The notes under the pieces: generated by a model
What the model was told of the DNA's origin: nothing
What the model saw: only the letters and a program-made list of their open reading frames with translations
Database searches by the model: none
Part shown: piece after piece, positions 31,401 through 43,293 of the stretch
Numbering within the stretch: position 1 is the first letter of the stretch
Layout of the letters: the number at the start of each line of letters is the position of its first letter
Assembly: GCA_029948255.1 (NCBI GenBank)
Contig: JALIZF010001871.1
Coordinates: 558,001-622,000, forward strand
Direction: 5' to 3'
DNA: 64,000 nt
From: Telmatactis stephensoni
Taxonomy: Eukaryota > Cnidaria > Anthozoa > Actiniaria > Isophelliidae
Made by a program: the position numbers and the translations under genes

Positions 31401-33290
31401 AATTTTTATATTTATTATATTGTATAAATACCGGCAAATCTACTGTTGGCGTACAATATAGCAAATCTTCGCTTTATTCAAACCAATATTTTGGCATCTC
31501 GTTTTGAATTTATCTTTCTGTTATAGTAAAAAGCAAGTCAATAACTGATCCTGCGGTTGTCGTGTTGAGCTCATCAGTGAAGTCACGAAATGCAACAACG
31601 TTGAGCATAAATTCTTGGTGGGCACTCACTGATCGAAAATTATAAATGCTGTTCTAGAGCTGTAAATAAAATTTAAGTACTTGCACCAAAAAGTATTCAA
31701 ATCTCTGCAATATTGCAAGTTTTTAAAATAAAATGACTTTTCGTTTTGAAGATACAAGCGTTGAAATATGCTGACATTTTAGTATGGGCCGCCATGTTGG
31801 CGTACCACGACTGTACACCAACAAATAACAAAATTAAAGTCAAAATCATGCCCTAGCTGCACTTAATTCGCATATTCTGATAAAAATGTTTATGAAATAA
31901 AATTTCCTTCAATGAACCAAGCCAAATACATGCTATTTCCTGCCAATTTGCCTGTTTTGAGTCTCTATCTGTGAGTGTGACAGTATTGCGTGACAGAAGT
32001 CTCGGTCAGTCACCGATAACTCAAAACCTAAACAGCAACAGTCCAAATTTTCAGGAGCAAGTTCTTTCTTTGATGTATACAAAAAATACTAAGGAGCCAG
32101 AGATTTATAGTTTACATTCTAGCCTTTTGATGACGTCATGTGCCCACCAAGAATTGGCCAGGCCGGAAAACAATAGAGACGCCCCCTCCTTCCTGATAAA
32201 AGGATAAGAGTAAGTTATGTATTGAGAACCATCCTTGAAAGAAATGCAGCTTTGTTGCGCATGTTCGTCACTTTTAGATATACTGTCATTTGAGCATATT
32301 TTCTCTTTTCAGTTTCAGTTTTGGGAACAAACTGAACTCAGGATATGAGTTGACAATAAAACAGTGGCATTTTAGTCCAAATGCAAGTCAATAGGCATGG
32401 CCGTCATGTTTGTAAGCTACTTGCTAGCCTCAATTACCTTTTGCGGGATTTTCCGAGTTATGGGTTTCCTCTGGTTGGCGCATTTCCCACTATGTAGGGT
32501 GCTAAGTCAAGTGGTGAGTGACGCCACAGGAAAGCCAAAACTCGGACAATCCAAGACGCCGTTATTGAGTCTGCAAGTAGCTTATCATGATTGTGCTTTT
32601 TTCGACTTCTAAAACAAGTTAAACTAAGGAAACAAAATTCGGGCTCGTTGTATAAAGATCTTTATTTATCTTGTTGCATCTGTGGTGTGCTTGGTCAGTT
32701 CTTTTATCCTGTATCAACAGAGATGAAAAACGCGCCAAATCGGACAGTGAAAATATCGCCGGCTCAACTGGTATCCTATAAAATTTGTTTGTTTTTTTTG
32801 TAAAAATTTAAAAATCCCAACGAAAGTTCAAAAGTCAAGGCCGTTTCAAGAAAGTCAAGGAAAAATATATTCAGTCATGTAGATTATAGTATTAGCTTTG
32901 AGTTTTTACTAAAACTCTGAATCATCCGGCAATTTAAAGTAAAGTAGCCAAAGAGTGAGACTTAGTAATGATAGCATCGTTGACTGATTGATTTCGACTT
33001 TATTACAAAGTCATAATCATAACTGCAAATTACATTTCATGATTAGTAGATGGATTAACTTGTAATTGTTGCATGGCTACATTACTTACATGTTTGAAAT
33101 CTTGTTGATAAAATTTCCTAAGATTAAATTTTTCTTGTTGATTTAACATATTCATTGAACACATTTGTGAAGCGCTGTTGAACCTTGGGAATTGGCGCTC
33201 AATCAATTATTATTCCATGCTTTTGTGATTAAATTACTTCTTTTTAGAGGGAGAAAGCTTCCACGGTCTGGCAGCCATTTTGTTTCAGGT
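31401..33290. other. intergenic, no gene seen
   Basis: AT-rich. Frames 31971-32207, 32397-32612 and 32591-32803 lack domains. The phrase GCCGCCATGTTGGCG (31790) resembles TCCGCCATGTTGG at 49455 and may be part of a dispersed element. Confidence 0.45.
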
Positions 33291-33295
33291 TTTTT

Positions 33296-34190
33296 TCCAA
33301 GGAAAGAATCCAGTTTCCATGAAAACTGTAATTTCACATGGGATACTTCAAAATTACGCTGAAATACCACTCCTCTCAGCCAATCAAATTGCAAAAATAT
33401 TAAGGTTATATTATTATAGAAAGGTTATATTATTATTAATCTGGAAAAAAATTAAGTTGTTTTGAAAATTAAAGCAATCTTAATTCAGCCAAAGGAAATA
33501 TTCAAAACTGTTTTTTGAAAAAGTCAAACTCTAGAACTACATTAGCTGATATGATTTATACGGATATAAAATGATCAATACTGCTTACACTGTATAATTG
33601 GCGGGGCATGGCGGGGCATGTCATATATACTTGGACTATCCTTTTGGATTTAGATTTATGCACGAACTTGTCAAAGTTGGCCGTTACCACTGGAAGCTTT
33701 TTGCCCATTTCCTATACATTGATAGGAAATATCTAGGAAATTGCATTTTCCTATGATAGGAACTGGACAATGTAGGAAAATACATTCCCCATGGAAACTG
33801 TAATTTCTCATGGGATATTTCAAAATTACACTGAAATACCACTCCTCTCAGCCAATCAAATCATTTGCAGTGATTTCACATTTCAACCTTTTTTGGCTGG
33901 TATGATTTATGCGGATAAAAAATGATCAATACTGCTTACACTGTATAATTGGCGGGGCATGGCTAAATCATATACTTGCATTATTCTTATAGATTTAGAT
34001 GAGTTAATTTTAGTTATGCACGCACTTGTCAAAGTTTGCCGTTACCACTGGAAATTGTTTGACATGTCCATTTCCTATGATAGGAAATATATCGGAAATA
34101 TCTAGGAAACTGCATTTTGCTATAATGGGAACTGGACATTTTGTGGTAAAATACATTTTCCTAGATATTTCCTACAATAGTAAATCATGC
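33296..34190. repeat. diverged direct duplications and GGAAATATCTAGG motifs
   Basis: GTAATTTCACATGGGATAC...CCACTCCTCTCAGCCAATC at 33325-33385 recurs at 33797-33865. ATGATCAATACTGCTTACAC with GGCGGGGCATGG at about 33568-33612 recurs at about 33922-33962. The GGAAATATCTAGG family (33730, 34085) is shared with the 3' side of G2. Confidence 0.65.
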
Positions 34191-34194
34191 TTGC

Positions 34195-34590
34195 AAATCA
34201 TGTTCTGGAACAATGAAAAGTATTGTATCGACGAATCACGAATACGTTAAGGAAAATAAAATTACCTTGTTAAAATGTGTGGAGGCACGGGACTTTTGTT
34301 CTGAGTATTTTGTCGGCTGTGTCACAAAAAATCATTGAAAAAAAAAACCCAAATATATTTGATGGAAGACTCCTCAGCTTTAATAATCGCGTGACTGTTG
34401 TGATGGATATTGATGATGGCACATTAATAAGCATTTGCATATTGTGAAAGGTGTTTCTTGTCATCAATATTCACGTTTTCATTGAGTTTTTTCCCATTAC
34501 TTCTATATATACCACACACGACAACACTGGCCACAAACGCTTACACTTGTTGATACATTTAAAGAGTCTTGCATTTTGTCACCGTTAACG
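34195..34590. repeat. 3' flank of the receptor duplication unit (G3 copy)
   Basis: Homologous to 44750-45200 beside G4 (CATCAATATTCACGTTTTC, ACACACGACAACACTGGCC, AGTCTTGCATTTTGTCACC). The part 34280-34440 is in opposite orientation relative to G4. About 0.56 kb present in G4 between TTTTGTCACCGTTA and the receptor stop is missing here. Confidence 0.65.
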
Positions 34591-34594
34591 TTAG

Positions 34595-35507
34595 GGCTTT
34601 GATTTCATCAAGTAGCTAGTTTGCCGTGGTTGCCATGTTGTTGTTCTTTAGGCTCTCGACAACTGTCATGTATGATTTCTCGCATCAACAAAGGAAAACT
34701 GCAAAAAAAAGCAACCAAGAAGAGTTCTAATTTGTGGAAAACGTCGTTCAAGAAATCCAGTTGCTTTGCTTTGGTGTTGTCTCGATAGATGAAGATAGAA
34801 AGGTATATGAAAATAATAAACGACATGGTGTTGATGAAGCCTTCAACACGAGATGGTACTTGAGATTTTGTCTGCAGAACTCCTTCCTTTTCTGTTTCCT
34901 TCCTCAGTGAGTGAAGTCCAAGTAAAAGCAGTCGATTGATGATGATAACAAGAGGTATCATAAACTGCAGTATTATGTAGAACGAAGCGTAGGAGGCAAC
35001 ATTGACTTTGTCTACACTAAAAGTCATTTTAGGTCAAACGAATCGAGGACTTTAAAGCCACTGAATCGTTACAACTGCTGTCTTCGTACACAACCACTTG
35101 GTCTCCCAACTGCTGCAGAGAACAAAACTAGCGAGGTCAAAGCCACGGAAAAGATACCAATCATGATCAGCATCAGTATGACTAAAGAAAAGCGAAGCTG
35201 CCATTTTCTGGTGATTTGAGCGTGATTAACAATTGCCAAAATGGTGAGGTTGAAAGACGGCAAGGGAAAGAGAAAACATCATGGAGAATGGAGCTATCGT
35301 ACACAAGCATGATGGAGACCAAGACACGAACATCAATTGGAAGCTACTCCATATTATAAGAATCGAAAAGAAAGCTTGAGCAATGATAAGGTACTTGATG
35401 TTGGTTAGTGTTTTCCAGTAGGTGTTTCTACAGCACAGAAACATCAAGGCGACGTTGAAGAAAAACCCAGTCAGATAAATAGCAATTTGCACGATGAACA
35501 GTGACAT
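34595..35507 (-). pseudogene. receptor-like copy G3 (multiply frameshifted)
   Basis: Starts with ATG at 35507 (MSLFIVQIAIYLTGFFFN) like its paralogues, then breaks. An extra G near 35253 ends the frame at SLAVFQPHHFG in TM3. A second shift near 35095 changes GRPMVVYEDSS to GRPSGCVRRQ. A third lies near 35027, where ATTTTAGG replaces TTTTTGG. TM5 to TM7 remain readable in 34608-35027. The C-tail ends at GNHGKLAT because of an inserted TAGC and a deletion that removed the last ~20 codons and about 0.56 kb of 3' flank. Three or more independent lesions make this a clear pseudogene. Confidence 0.92.
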
Positions 35508-35910
35508 GATGTATTATATTCGATCATCAGTGCTCTTTTAGTTCCAATGAGCCAGTTTTCCAGTACTACGATAAGCAAATACTCTCTTACTCACTTTGCA
35601 CTTGAGGAATAGAAAGTTTAGATCAAGCCTTTTTTAAACAGGTATAATTTACAGTATGACGTGCTTGCCGCGGGAGCTTCTCGCTTTCCAATTGGTTGGA
35701 AGTCACGACAACAAGGGCTCACTTTGGCTTTAAAATTGGAGGGATTGGCCAATGAATTACTAATACTAAGGAGTTTACAAAACTTTGAATAATGGATATA
35801 GAGTTAGTAAGTTCCCCGAAGTTTATTTTAGACGTTTTATATTTATCATTATTTGCAAACAGTGAGCATGTACTGTTTAAGAACGTGATTTGATTCGAGT
35901 AGATTATTGA
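35508..35910. promoter_or_regulatory. conserved 5' flank of receptor G3
   Basis: Same block as upstream of G2 and G4, here ending at CGAGTAGATTATTGA directly before the (AAAT)n array. Presumably no longer of use, since G3 is dead. Confidence 0.45.
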
Positions 35911-36029
<119 letters not shown>

Positions 36030-36352
36030 TTTTTTTTAAAAATTCATATAATAAGAAATTCATATAAAAAAATTGTGATAATATATAGTGTTAAATGTAA
36101 TGTAGATGTTCGTTGTCTTTATAATTTATAAAAAAACATATGCACAATATCATTATATATAGTGTTAATTTTATAAACACTAATCAACTATAAGGAAACT
36201 AATATATATATACTATATACTATCTACTTATAGGTAACAGCAAAAAAAACCTAAAAAAATATATATATATAAAAATAAAAATATAAATATATATGTATCT
36301 ATAAATAATCACTTAATGTTGGCCAGGTCGACCTCAGTCAGGTCAGACCTCA
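36030..36352. other. AT-rich spacer between two (AAAT)n arrays
   Basis: About 320 bp of very AT-rich sequence with ATATATAT runs and a poly-T stretch. GACCTCAGTCAGGTCAGACCTC lies just before the second array. No gene. Confidence 0.6.
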
Positions 36353-36498
<146 letters not shown>

Positions 36499-37630
36499 GA
36501 ATGTGTGAGAAGACCAGAAAAGTATAAATTTCTAACTTAGAAAAAGAATTAATTTTATCTGTAGTTTCTATGACAACCATTTGTCTTTGAGAACTTTTTA
36601 ATTATAAGAACAAAAGGAACTAAGCTGTTGACCTCGTAAAACACCTCATATGCATGTCAATAGGACAGTAATTGAGTCTTATTGATCGGAACTTGAAAGG
36701 CTTAGTTTAATTACCCAAAGGACTAGAGTTGGATTTTGTATTTCAGCTGTTCAGCAAAATCAGTTTTAGACACAGTTTTGACGCAAGTGCAGAAGACGAA
36801 CATCTGCCTAACAAGATTCGAAGTTAGTGTCACCAATTAGTTTTGTTTACTAGCTAACAGACTTTGAGTCAAGAAATATCTACTTGATCTTGACTAAGAC
36901 TTAAGGTGGCTCGACCCAATTTTCAAGTAGAGCTACCAGTCGTCTTTGAGTGAAAACTATTTGTTCATGAGCAGTCTGATAGTAAATTACATATTCCACC
37001 CTTATCAGACAAAGATCAAAGTTTATGATGACGTATGTTATATGGAGATCGGCGCTATTATCAGATGGCGACGCCTTAAAAGAATTCCCCTTTTTACATA
37101 TTCTCGATTTTAATGAGTTCTAGGCTTATTCTTAAAAAATGCTCTTGTGATCTTGTAGTTAACATCATTGCCTTTAGTTCTAGCGAATTAAACGAAATTC
37201 TGAGAGAGCGTTTTCGAGATATTATCGATGAAAAATTTTAACTGCGAAAATTAAGTGTAAACAAAACAATTGTTTGAATCTCCTACAGCTGGAAGGAAAA
37301 TAGCGCATCTAAGTTGATTTTTTATCTCAAATTGTTATAAGGATATCAAACTTCTCGACGGAAAGAGATGAGTTAAATCGCATTGATTGATCTCGAAAAA
37401 AGTGAGCCGTACTCATGTATATTGACATGCTGACTTTGCTTCCATTGTCCACAATTCGCTCTATTTTTACATAAACTTCAATATTTCAAAATCTCTTCGA
37501 TAAATATTGTTTAAAAATTAACGTGATTTAGTTTAGGTAGTAGGTGATATAATATAGCGTTTTCAAGTTCATTGAATCCCTATAAGGTGGTCAATTACTA
37601 ACTTCAAATCAGTATATTTTTCAGCCGGAA
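36499..37630. other. intergenic, no gene; TTAAGG-type repeat start
   Basis: AGACTTAAGGTGGCTCGACC at about 36898 resembles the TTAAGGAGGC tip of the first foldback and TTAAGGTTGGG at 49190, suggesting related TTAA-target elements. No coding region recognised. Confidence 0.4.
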
Positions 37631-39500
37631 TCAGTGGTTGGCAACTCGTTGATGTGTGATGTAGCTCTTTTGTTTTAGTTTGTCATGTTTTCATGCATTC
37701 CAGCACTTGATGCAAATTGCGGAACGCTTCATTACCTTCCGAGCAGCATGTATACAATTTGTCTGCGCATGTCTGTGTCTTGGGCTTGAAATTCATTTGC
37801 ATATCGAATGCAAGAAATTTTATGTTGACACGGAATATTTTGCTGGCTATCTCGTTCTTCAAAATTATGTTCAACAACCGAAATACTAAGACAACTGAAA
37901 CATGAGCAGTCTACCTACCGCTAGTGCGCTGTGGATAACTATCCAGATCGAAGGCACCCCAGATGGGAAAATATCACGCGTCAAAGTCAGTAGAAAGTTG
38001 TGAGAAGGACCAGAACTCCGCACTTTCGAGTTATAATGTTGGCGTTGAATTCATGTATATAAGGTAAATTTAGTAATGGATGTCATTACCAACATGGTAC
38101 TGTTTGAATTGGATCCAATAAGAGTACTCTGGACTTCATTGATTGTTGAATAATTAGCCATGTTTACTGGAATGTCGTACTTTTTCGCGCAAAATTCTTG
38201 CAATTCATTCTGAAAATTTTACATCTTTGACAGCGCCCCCCAGCAAAATTATTTAATAATACGCTTTTTCCATGCTTCGTTCTTGTAAAACAGAGCTTTC
38301 TTGCTGGAAACTTCTGGTCCATCCATGTGATTTCAAGCAATGTTTACAGTCGGGTTCAAGCCTTGTTAAAATTGACTAAATTCGGTAGCCTATATATTTT
38401 ATAATCTGCAACATTTATCTAGAAGTTAATGACCTATTTTTATACATGGTGAGGCATACAGTTTGGGCCGTATGAAGCAGCGTTTTATACTTTATAAAAG
38501 AGCAATAAATTCATCGCTGAAATTTGCATGCAAACAACGTGCTTGGAAACACGTTCACAAAAATGCTTTGGATCACATGTAGGGACCACGAGTTTGGACT
38601 AAAAAAGCTCAGTTTTGCAAGAAAGAAACGTGGAAAAAGCGAATTACTAAATAAATTTGCTGGGGGGCGCAGTCTAAGATGTAAAATTTTGAAAGTGAAT
38701 TGCAAGAATTTTGCGCGAAAAAGTACGACATTCCAGTAAACATGGCTAATTATTAAACGATCGATGGAGTCTAAAATACCCTTATCGGGTCTAATCTACA
38801 CAGTAACTTGTTGTTAATGGCTTCCACTGCTTAACGTACCTTACATATAAATTTAGCGCCCACAATATTACTCGAAAGTGAGGAGTTCTGGTTCTTCTCA
38901 CAACTTTCTACTAACTTTGACGCGCGATATTTTCCCATCTGGAGTGCCTTCAGTTTGGATAATTATCCACAACGCACTAGCGGTAGGTAGACTGCTCATG
39001 TTTCAGTTGTCTTAGTATTTCGGTAGTTGAACATAATTTTGAAGAACGAGATAGCCAGCCAAATGTTCCGTGTCAACATAACATTTCTTGCATTCGATAT
39101 GCAAATGAATTTCAAGCCCAAAATACAGACATGCGCAGACAAATTGTATACATGCCCTTCCGAGCACTCTTCCGAAATATGGTAATTGTTAGAATGAAAT
39201 TTTCATAAGAATGCCAAAAAGGAAAGAAACGTTTTGTCACACAACCGCAGATGGAAACTCGTCAATAGCAGAATCATGGGGAGACAAATCGAGACAAAGT
39301 AAAAATAGAACGATTTGCTGACATGCTGCAAAGAAATGTACAGTTAAAAAGATTTCTTTCTAGCGATTACCATATCTCGGAAGAGTAATCGGAAGGTATT
39401 GAAACGTTCCGCAATTTGCATCAGGTGCTAGAATGCACGAAAACATGACAAACTAAAACAAAAGAGCTGCATCATGCATCAATGAGTTGTCGACCACTGT
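37631..39500. mobile_element. 1.9-kb foldback element
   Basis: The left arm (about 37631-38345) is the inverse of the right arm (about 38565-39500). Matching landmarks include GTAGCTCTTTTGTTTTAG against its complement at about 39450, CGGTAGGTAGACTGCTCATG, CATTCGATATGCAAATGAAT and CGCGCAAAATTCTTGC. The right arm is longer because it contains a later insertion (39172-39385). Open frames on both strands around 37680-37905 and 38511-38739 are mirror images and lack domains. Divergence between arms is visible, so it is older than the 51.3-kb palindrome. Confidence 0.75.
39172..39385. mobile_element. ~214-bp TIR element inserted in the right arm of the foldback
   Basis: ACTCTTCCGAAATATGGTAA at the left end is matched by TTACCATATCTCGGAAGAGT (with one indel) at the right. 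The corresponding point of the left arm (about 37737) lacks it, which gives an empty-site comparison inside the same element. Confidence 0.7.
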
Positions 39501-39628
39501 ATCATATCACTGTATCAATACTAAATATCATATCTATATCCTAATATCTGAAAATGTCTCTTGTCTTCCTTATAAATGTTTTAAATTCCTAACTATATAT
39601 AACACCTAAACGGGTTTCCTAGGTAATG

Positions 39629-39767
<139 letters not shown>

Positions 39768-39856
39768 CCCGACTACTAACTGAGATTCATAAAAAACAAT
39801 AATGTAGTAACTTAATCCAATAATGTTCATGTAACCTCTGCTGTAATTGTTCATGT

Positions 39857-40081
39857 TCATAGTGCCACTTTAAATGTTCTTGCGATATGCAAGGAGCTTG
39901 AGATCACTGATAGCTGCATCCTTCTGAGAACATCTTTGGTCTTATTTCCCATTAACTTTCGTAGCTCACGTTCCATATTGTCTGACCATCCACCCAAAAC
40001 ATCTATAATAATGTTGTACTGCTTCACTTGGTAACCTGGATAGCGCTCTTTCAATTCCCATCGTAATGGTCCATACTTCAA
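39857..40081 (-). pseudogene. retrotransposon-type ORF fragment (C-terminal RT-associated)
   Basis: The frame [19 protein letters not shown] with [12 protein letters not shown] and [19 protein letters not shown] strongly resembles the C-terminal region of retroelement ORFs that I recall as repeated in cnidarian genomes. The exact family is not assigned. It is only 74 codons and bounded by the LINE at 40.2 kb, so it is a fragment. Confidence 0.5.
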
Positions 40082-40251
40082 GGTCTTCTCTTCTTCCTTG
40101 AAACCTCTTTTGAACCTTGTCGCTTCACGGTGAATGGAAAATAATTTCTTTAATTATAATTTCTTTATAATTTCTTTATAATAATTTTATTATTATTAAT
40201 AATATAATGGACTCTCTCATCGAGGACGATGAATGAGGGTCTGGAAAAACC

Positions 40252-40911
40252 TTACAGCTTATGGCTCTTTTTGATGTGGATCTTAAGGCCCCTTTCATTT
40301 TTACAAACTTTGCTGCAAAGGGAACAAGTGCTATGTTCAACCACAGGGGGCATAGGAACATGCGTTTTCTTGTGGTGGACGAGTCCTGCCTTGCTCCGGG
40401 CAATAAAGCCACACTCACAAGTAAATTTGGTTGGAACTGAAGATTTGTGTCTCTCCTTTGTTTTGGCTCTCAAAAGATCATGATAGTCAAGCCTATCCTT
40501 TTCAAATCGCTCAAGCTTCACAAAGCAAGAGGCTCTCCATTTCACACGATCACATGCCATTTTTTCCCAAGATTCTGGTTCGATATTGCAGCGTTTTAGG
40601 TTGTCTTTGAGTTTATCCTTATAGCGAAGGAGTGGTCGACCAACTCGGCGAGTGGCATTTGTTAATTGACCATAAAATAGCTGCTTGGGCAGCCTTGAGT
40701 CATTCATTCGAACAAGGTGACCGACCCAACGCAGTTGAATTTTCATAAGGATAGCTTCGATCCCTGTTACACTACACCTCCTGAGCACTTCACTATTTTT
40801 TATCTTATCAGACCACTTTATGTGGCAGAGCTCCCGTAGACACCTCATGTGAAAGGAGTTAAGTTGTTGGATGTGCTTACGGTATGGAGTCCATGTCTCA
40901 GCTCCATGCAA
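40252..40911 (-). pseudogene. LINE C-terminal region with two C2H2 zinc fingers
   Basis: Contains GAETWTPYRKHIQQLNSFHM, LRELCHIKWSDKIKNSEVL, RWVGHLVRMNDSRLPKQLFY and GRPLLRYKDKLKDNLK, the usual post-RT block. It is followed by CECGFIARSKAGLVHHKKTH and CSLCSKVCKNERGLKIHIKK, two Cys2-His2-type fingers (about residues 163-215). Terminal zinc fingers probably bind nucleic acid during insertion. The frame is separated from the RT part by a shift near 40880. Confidence 0.82.
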
Positions 40912-41770
40912 AAGAGATGTAAGAACAACTGCTCTATATAGACAGCAACCTTCACTCTTAAAGATATATCATGAGAGTCCCAAAGCCTGTGATATAGATT
41001 ACCAAATGCTAAGCTCGCTCTGGCAATTCTGTTTTCTATCTCTTGGTCCATTTTGGCATCACTGGTAACAACAGAACCAAGGTAGGTGAAAGCACCAACC
41101 GTCTTCAGAGGTTTTCCATCAACAAAAACGGTGGGCAGGACAGAAGAACAAAGCTGTGGAACAGGTTGATAAAGCAGCTCTGATTTTTTGATACTGATGG
41201 TGAGGCCGAAGTTTTTTGCACTTTCAGAAAAAGCGTCCAGTATGTGCTGCATATCCACAAGATTGTGTGAAACTAGGGCACAGTCATCAGCAAACAAAAG
41301 GTCTCTAGCTGTTTGGAGAGAGGTACGTGTTCTTGCTTTGAAACGCTGTTGATTATATATACCACCACTAGTACGAAATTCAAAATCCACACCCTCATCC
41401 ACATCCTCAAAGGCTTTTTCCAACATTGCAGCAAAGTATAAAGCAAACAAGACGGGTGCAAGAACACACCCTTGCTTGGTACCAGTACTCACATCAAATG
41501 GTTCTGATTGCTCACCACCTGATTTCACAGAAGCCTTCATACCATTGTGAAAAGATACAATAACATCTAGCATCTTCCTGGGGATGCCAAGTTTCTCAAG
41601 AACTACCCAGAGAGCATCTCTAGACACCGTGTCAAAAGCTTTTGTAAGATCCACAAAGGTAATGAAAAGTTCTTTCCCTTGCTCTCTTGACTTTTCCTGT
41701 AATTGTCGTAGACAAAACACCATATCAACTGTTCCCCTTCCAGATCTGAAACCACACTGTGACTCGGATA
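40845..41770 (-). pseudogene. LINE reverse transcriptase core
   Basis: RT landmarks in order: FRSGRGTVDMVFCLRQLQEK, LFITFVDLTKAFDTVSRDAL, GTKQGCVLAPVLFALYF, catalytic LLFADDCALVSH and KTVGAFTYLGSVVT. The endonuclease and N-terminal RT parts are missing through 5' truncation. The clade is left open (RTE- or CR1-group); the C2H2 tail could decide it in a phylogeny. Confidence 0.85.
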
Positions 41771-41842
41771 AGAATTTTAATTATTAGCAAGAGAACTGTT
41801 TAGTCGATTTAGAATAATAATTATTATTATTATAATATTACT

Positions 41843-42105
41843 TTTTGCTAAAGTAGTCAGTCTCCTTAATTTACTTATCAATGAATGAGCTTATGCTTAG
41901 ATGCTTAGCAATCGCATATTGGTCTAACGTTTCCTCTAGTTTCTAACGTTGTGAATTGTAGATGGGATCTCGATTAGCTTATTTTCGGATAAATTCATTT
42001 TTTTGCTCCTGACCAGTTACGTTTAAAACATATTTGCATGCATATATTTATGCTGTTGGCAGGCTTCACTCCCCTTCTTGAGTTTGGAAAATCACCCCAC
42101 CACCA
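41843..42105. repeat. dispersed repeat copy (also at 19317-19502)
   Basis: TTGCTAAAGTAGTCAGTCTC, TTTCTAACGTTGTGAATTG and AGCTTATTTTCGGATAAATT match 19317-19502. The end CTTGAGTTTGGAAAATCACC is inverted relative to about 14411. No gene. Confidence 0.55.
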
Positions 42106-42108
42106 CCA

Positions 42109-43293
42109 CACTGTAAATTTTAGAGAGTAGTTTTTACTCTTACGGTAGAGTAAAAAGTACTCTGCCAAGGAGAGTAATTTGAAAGGAGTAAAAGTGACTC
42201 CAAAGAAGGAGTAAAATCTACTCCTCTGAACAGGAACTAGAGTCGTTTTTACTCTAGTATTGGAGTTATGGAAAGTGGAGTAAAATCAACTCTGTCTCTG
42301 GGATTAAAACAACCCTACCTGATAGAGTGAAAGAGAGGAGTTAAAATGACTCCACTCTGGCTTTAGCCAATGAAAACACCGGAAAAACAATGAAGTTGAA
42401 TTTTCACCAATCAGCACGCAGCGTTTCATCTAGCGCCAAAGCCAAGTTAGAAAATAGAGCAGTTTTGAAAAACAAAATGGTGGACAGAGGTGTTGGACAA
42501 AATCACTCTATAAGGTACTTCCTATTTATAGGTTAATAGGTTAATAGGTTGTGATTCAAAGTTTTCTTTTGAATCAGACTTTGACACAGAGTTGGTGAAT
42601 TAACTCAACTTCGCTTTCATAAAAACTAAACAATGTCATCTATCTTCTTGACACTTAATGTATGGAAGAGAATCAAAAAAGAAAATTTCAACCTGGAATT
42701 ATTCATCATAAAAATTTCTTTATTTAAAAAGATTGATTTGTTTTTCGTTAGCTTTTGCCGGCGAGCGTTCGCGTGATCGTTATATTTCCATCAGTTGTTG
42801 AAGAAAAAATCCAGAAAAAATCAGGCTTATCGATCTTTTGATTCAGATATTTTAAAATTATTCTAGATTAGACAATTTTCCTTGACCTTTTCTATCTTTT
42901 TCAAGCGAGGGAATTCAAGTAAAGACTTTTTTAGTCTTCTGTAGAATGAATAGGGGACTTTCTATTTTGTTTGTGTAATCTTGAACTAGCTTTTTGCTGT
43001 TTTTGAAAATGAAAATTTATATTAATCGATCAATCCCCGACTCCAAATTCCGGGTAATTTTGTCACAAAACCTGGCCTATTTAACTACTAAATTGAGAGA
43101 AGTTCTTATCATCCTATAATGTGGGTACTGAGTTGATTTTACTCTAAATGCAGAGTCCTTTTTTTACTCCTCACATGGAGTTATTTTAACTCCCTCCACA
43201 GTGGAGTAACTTTAACTCCGAAATCGGGGTCATTCTGTCACCGTTTTGCTACTCGATTTTTGGAGTAAAAACTACTCTTTAAAATTCACAGTG
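42109..43293. mobile_element. non-autonomous CACTA/EnSpm-like DNA element
   Basis: Ends are inverted: CACTGTAAATTTTAGAGAG...GTTTTTACTC at the left, and GAGTAAAAACTACTC...TTCACAGTG at the right. Both subterminal zones (42130-42360 and 43120-43275) are filled with GGAGTAAAA and TTTTACTC or GGAGTTA motifs in both orientations, as is typical of CACTA-type elements where transposase binds repeated subterminal sites. The interior (42400-43100) is AT-rich with no transposase. The three bases outside the ends (CCA and CAC) do not match, so no target duplication is proven. Confidence 0.65.

Larger units (their letters stand above)
40140..41770 (-). mobile_element. 5'-truncated LINE with C2H2 fingers at its C-terminus
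   Basis: Coding frames 40845-41723 and 40252-40911 form one RT protein broken by a frameshift near 40880. The 3' region after the stop reads CCTCGATGAGAGAGTCC and ends in an ATT-rich tail (about 40140-40205). The 5' limit at about 41770 lies inside the RT domain (QCGFRSGRGT), followed outward by another ATT-rich stretch at 41810-41842. Confidence 0.8.
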
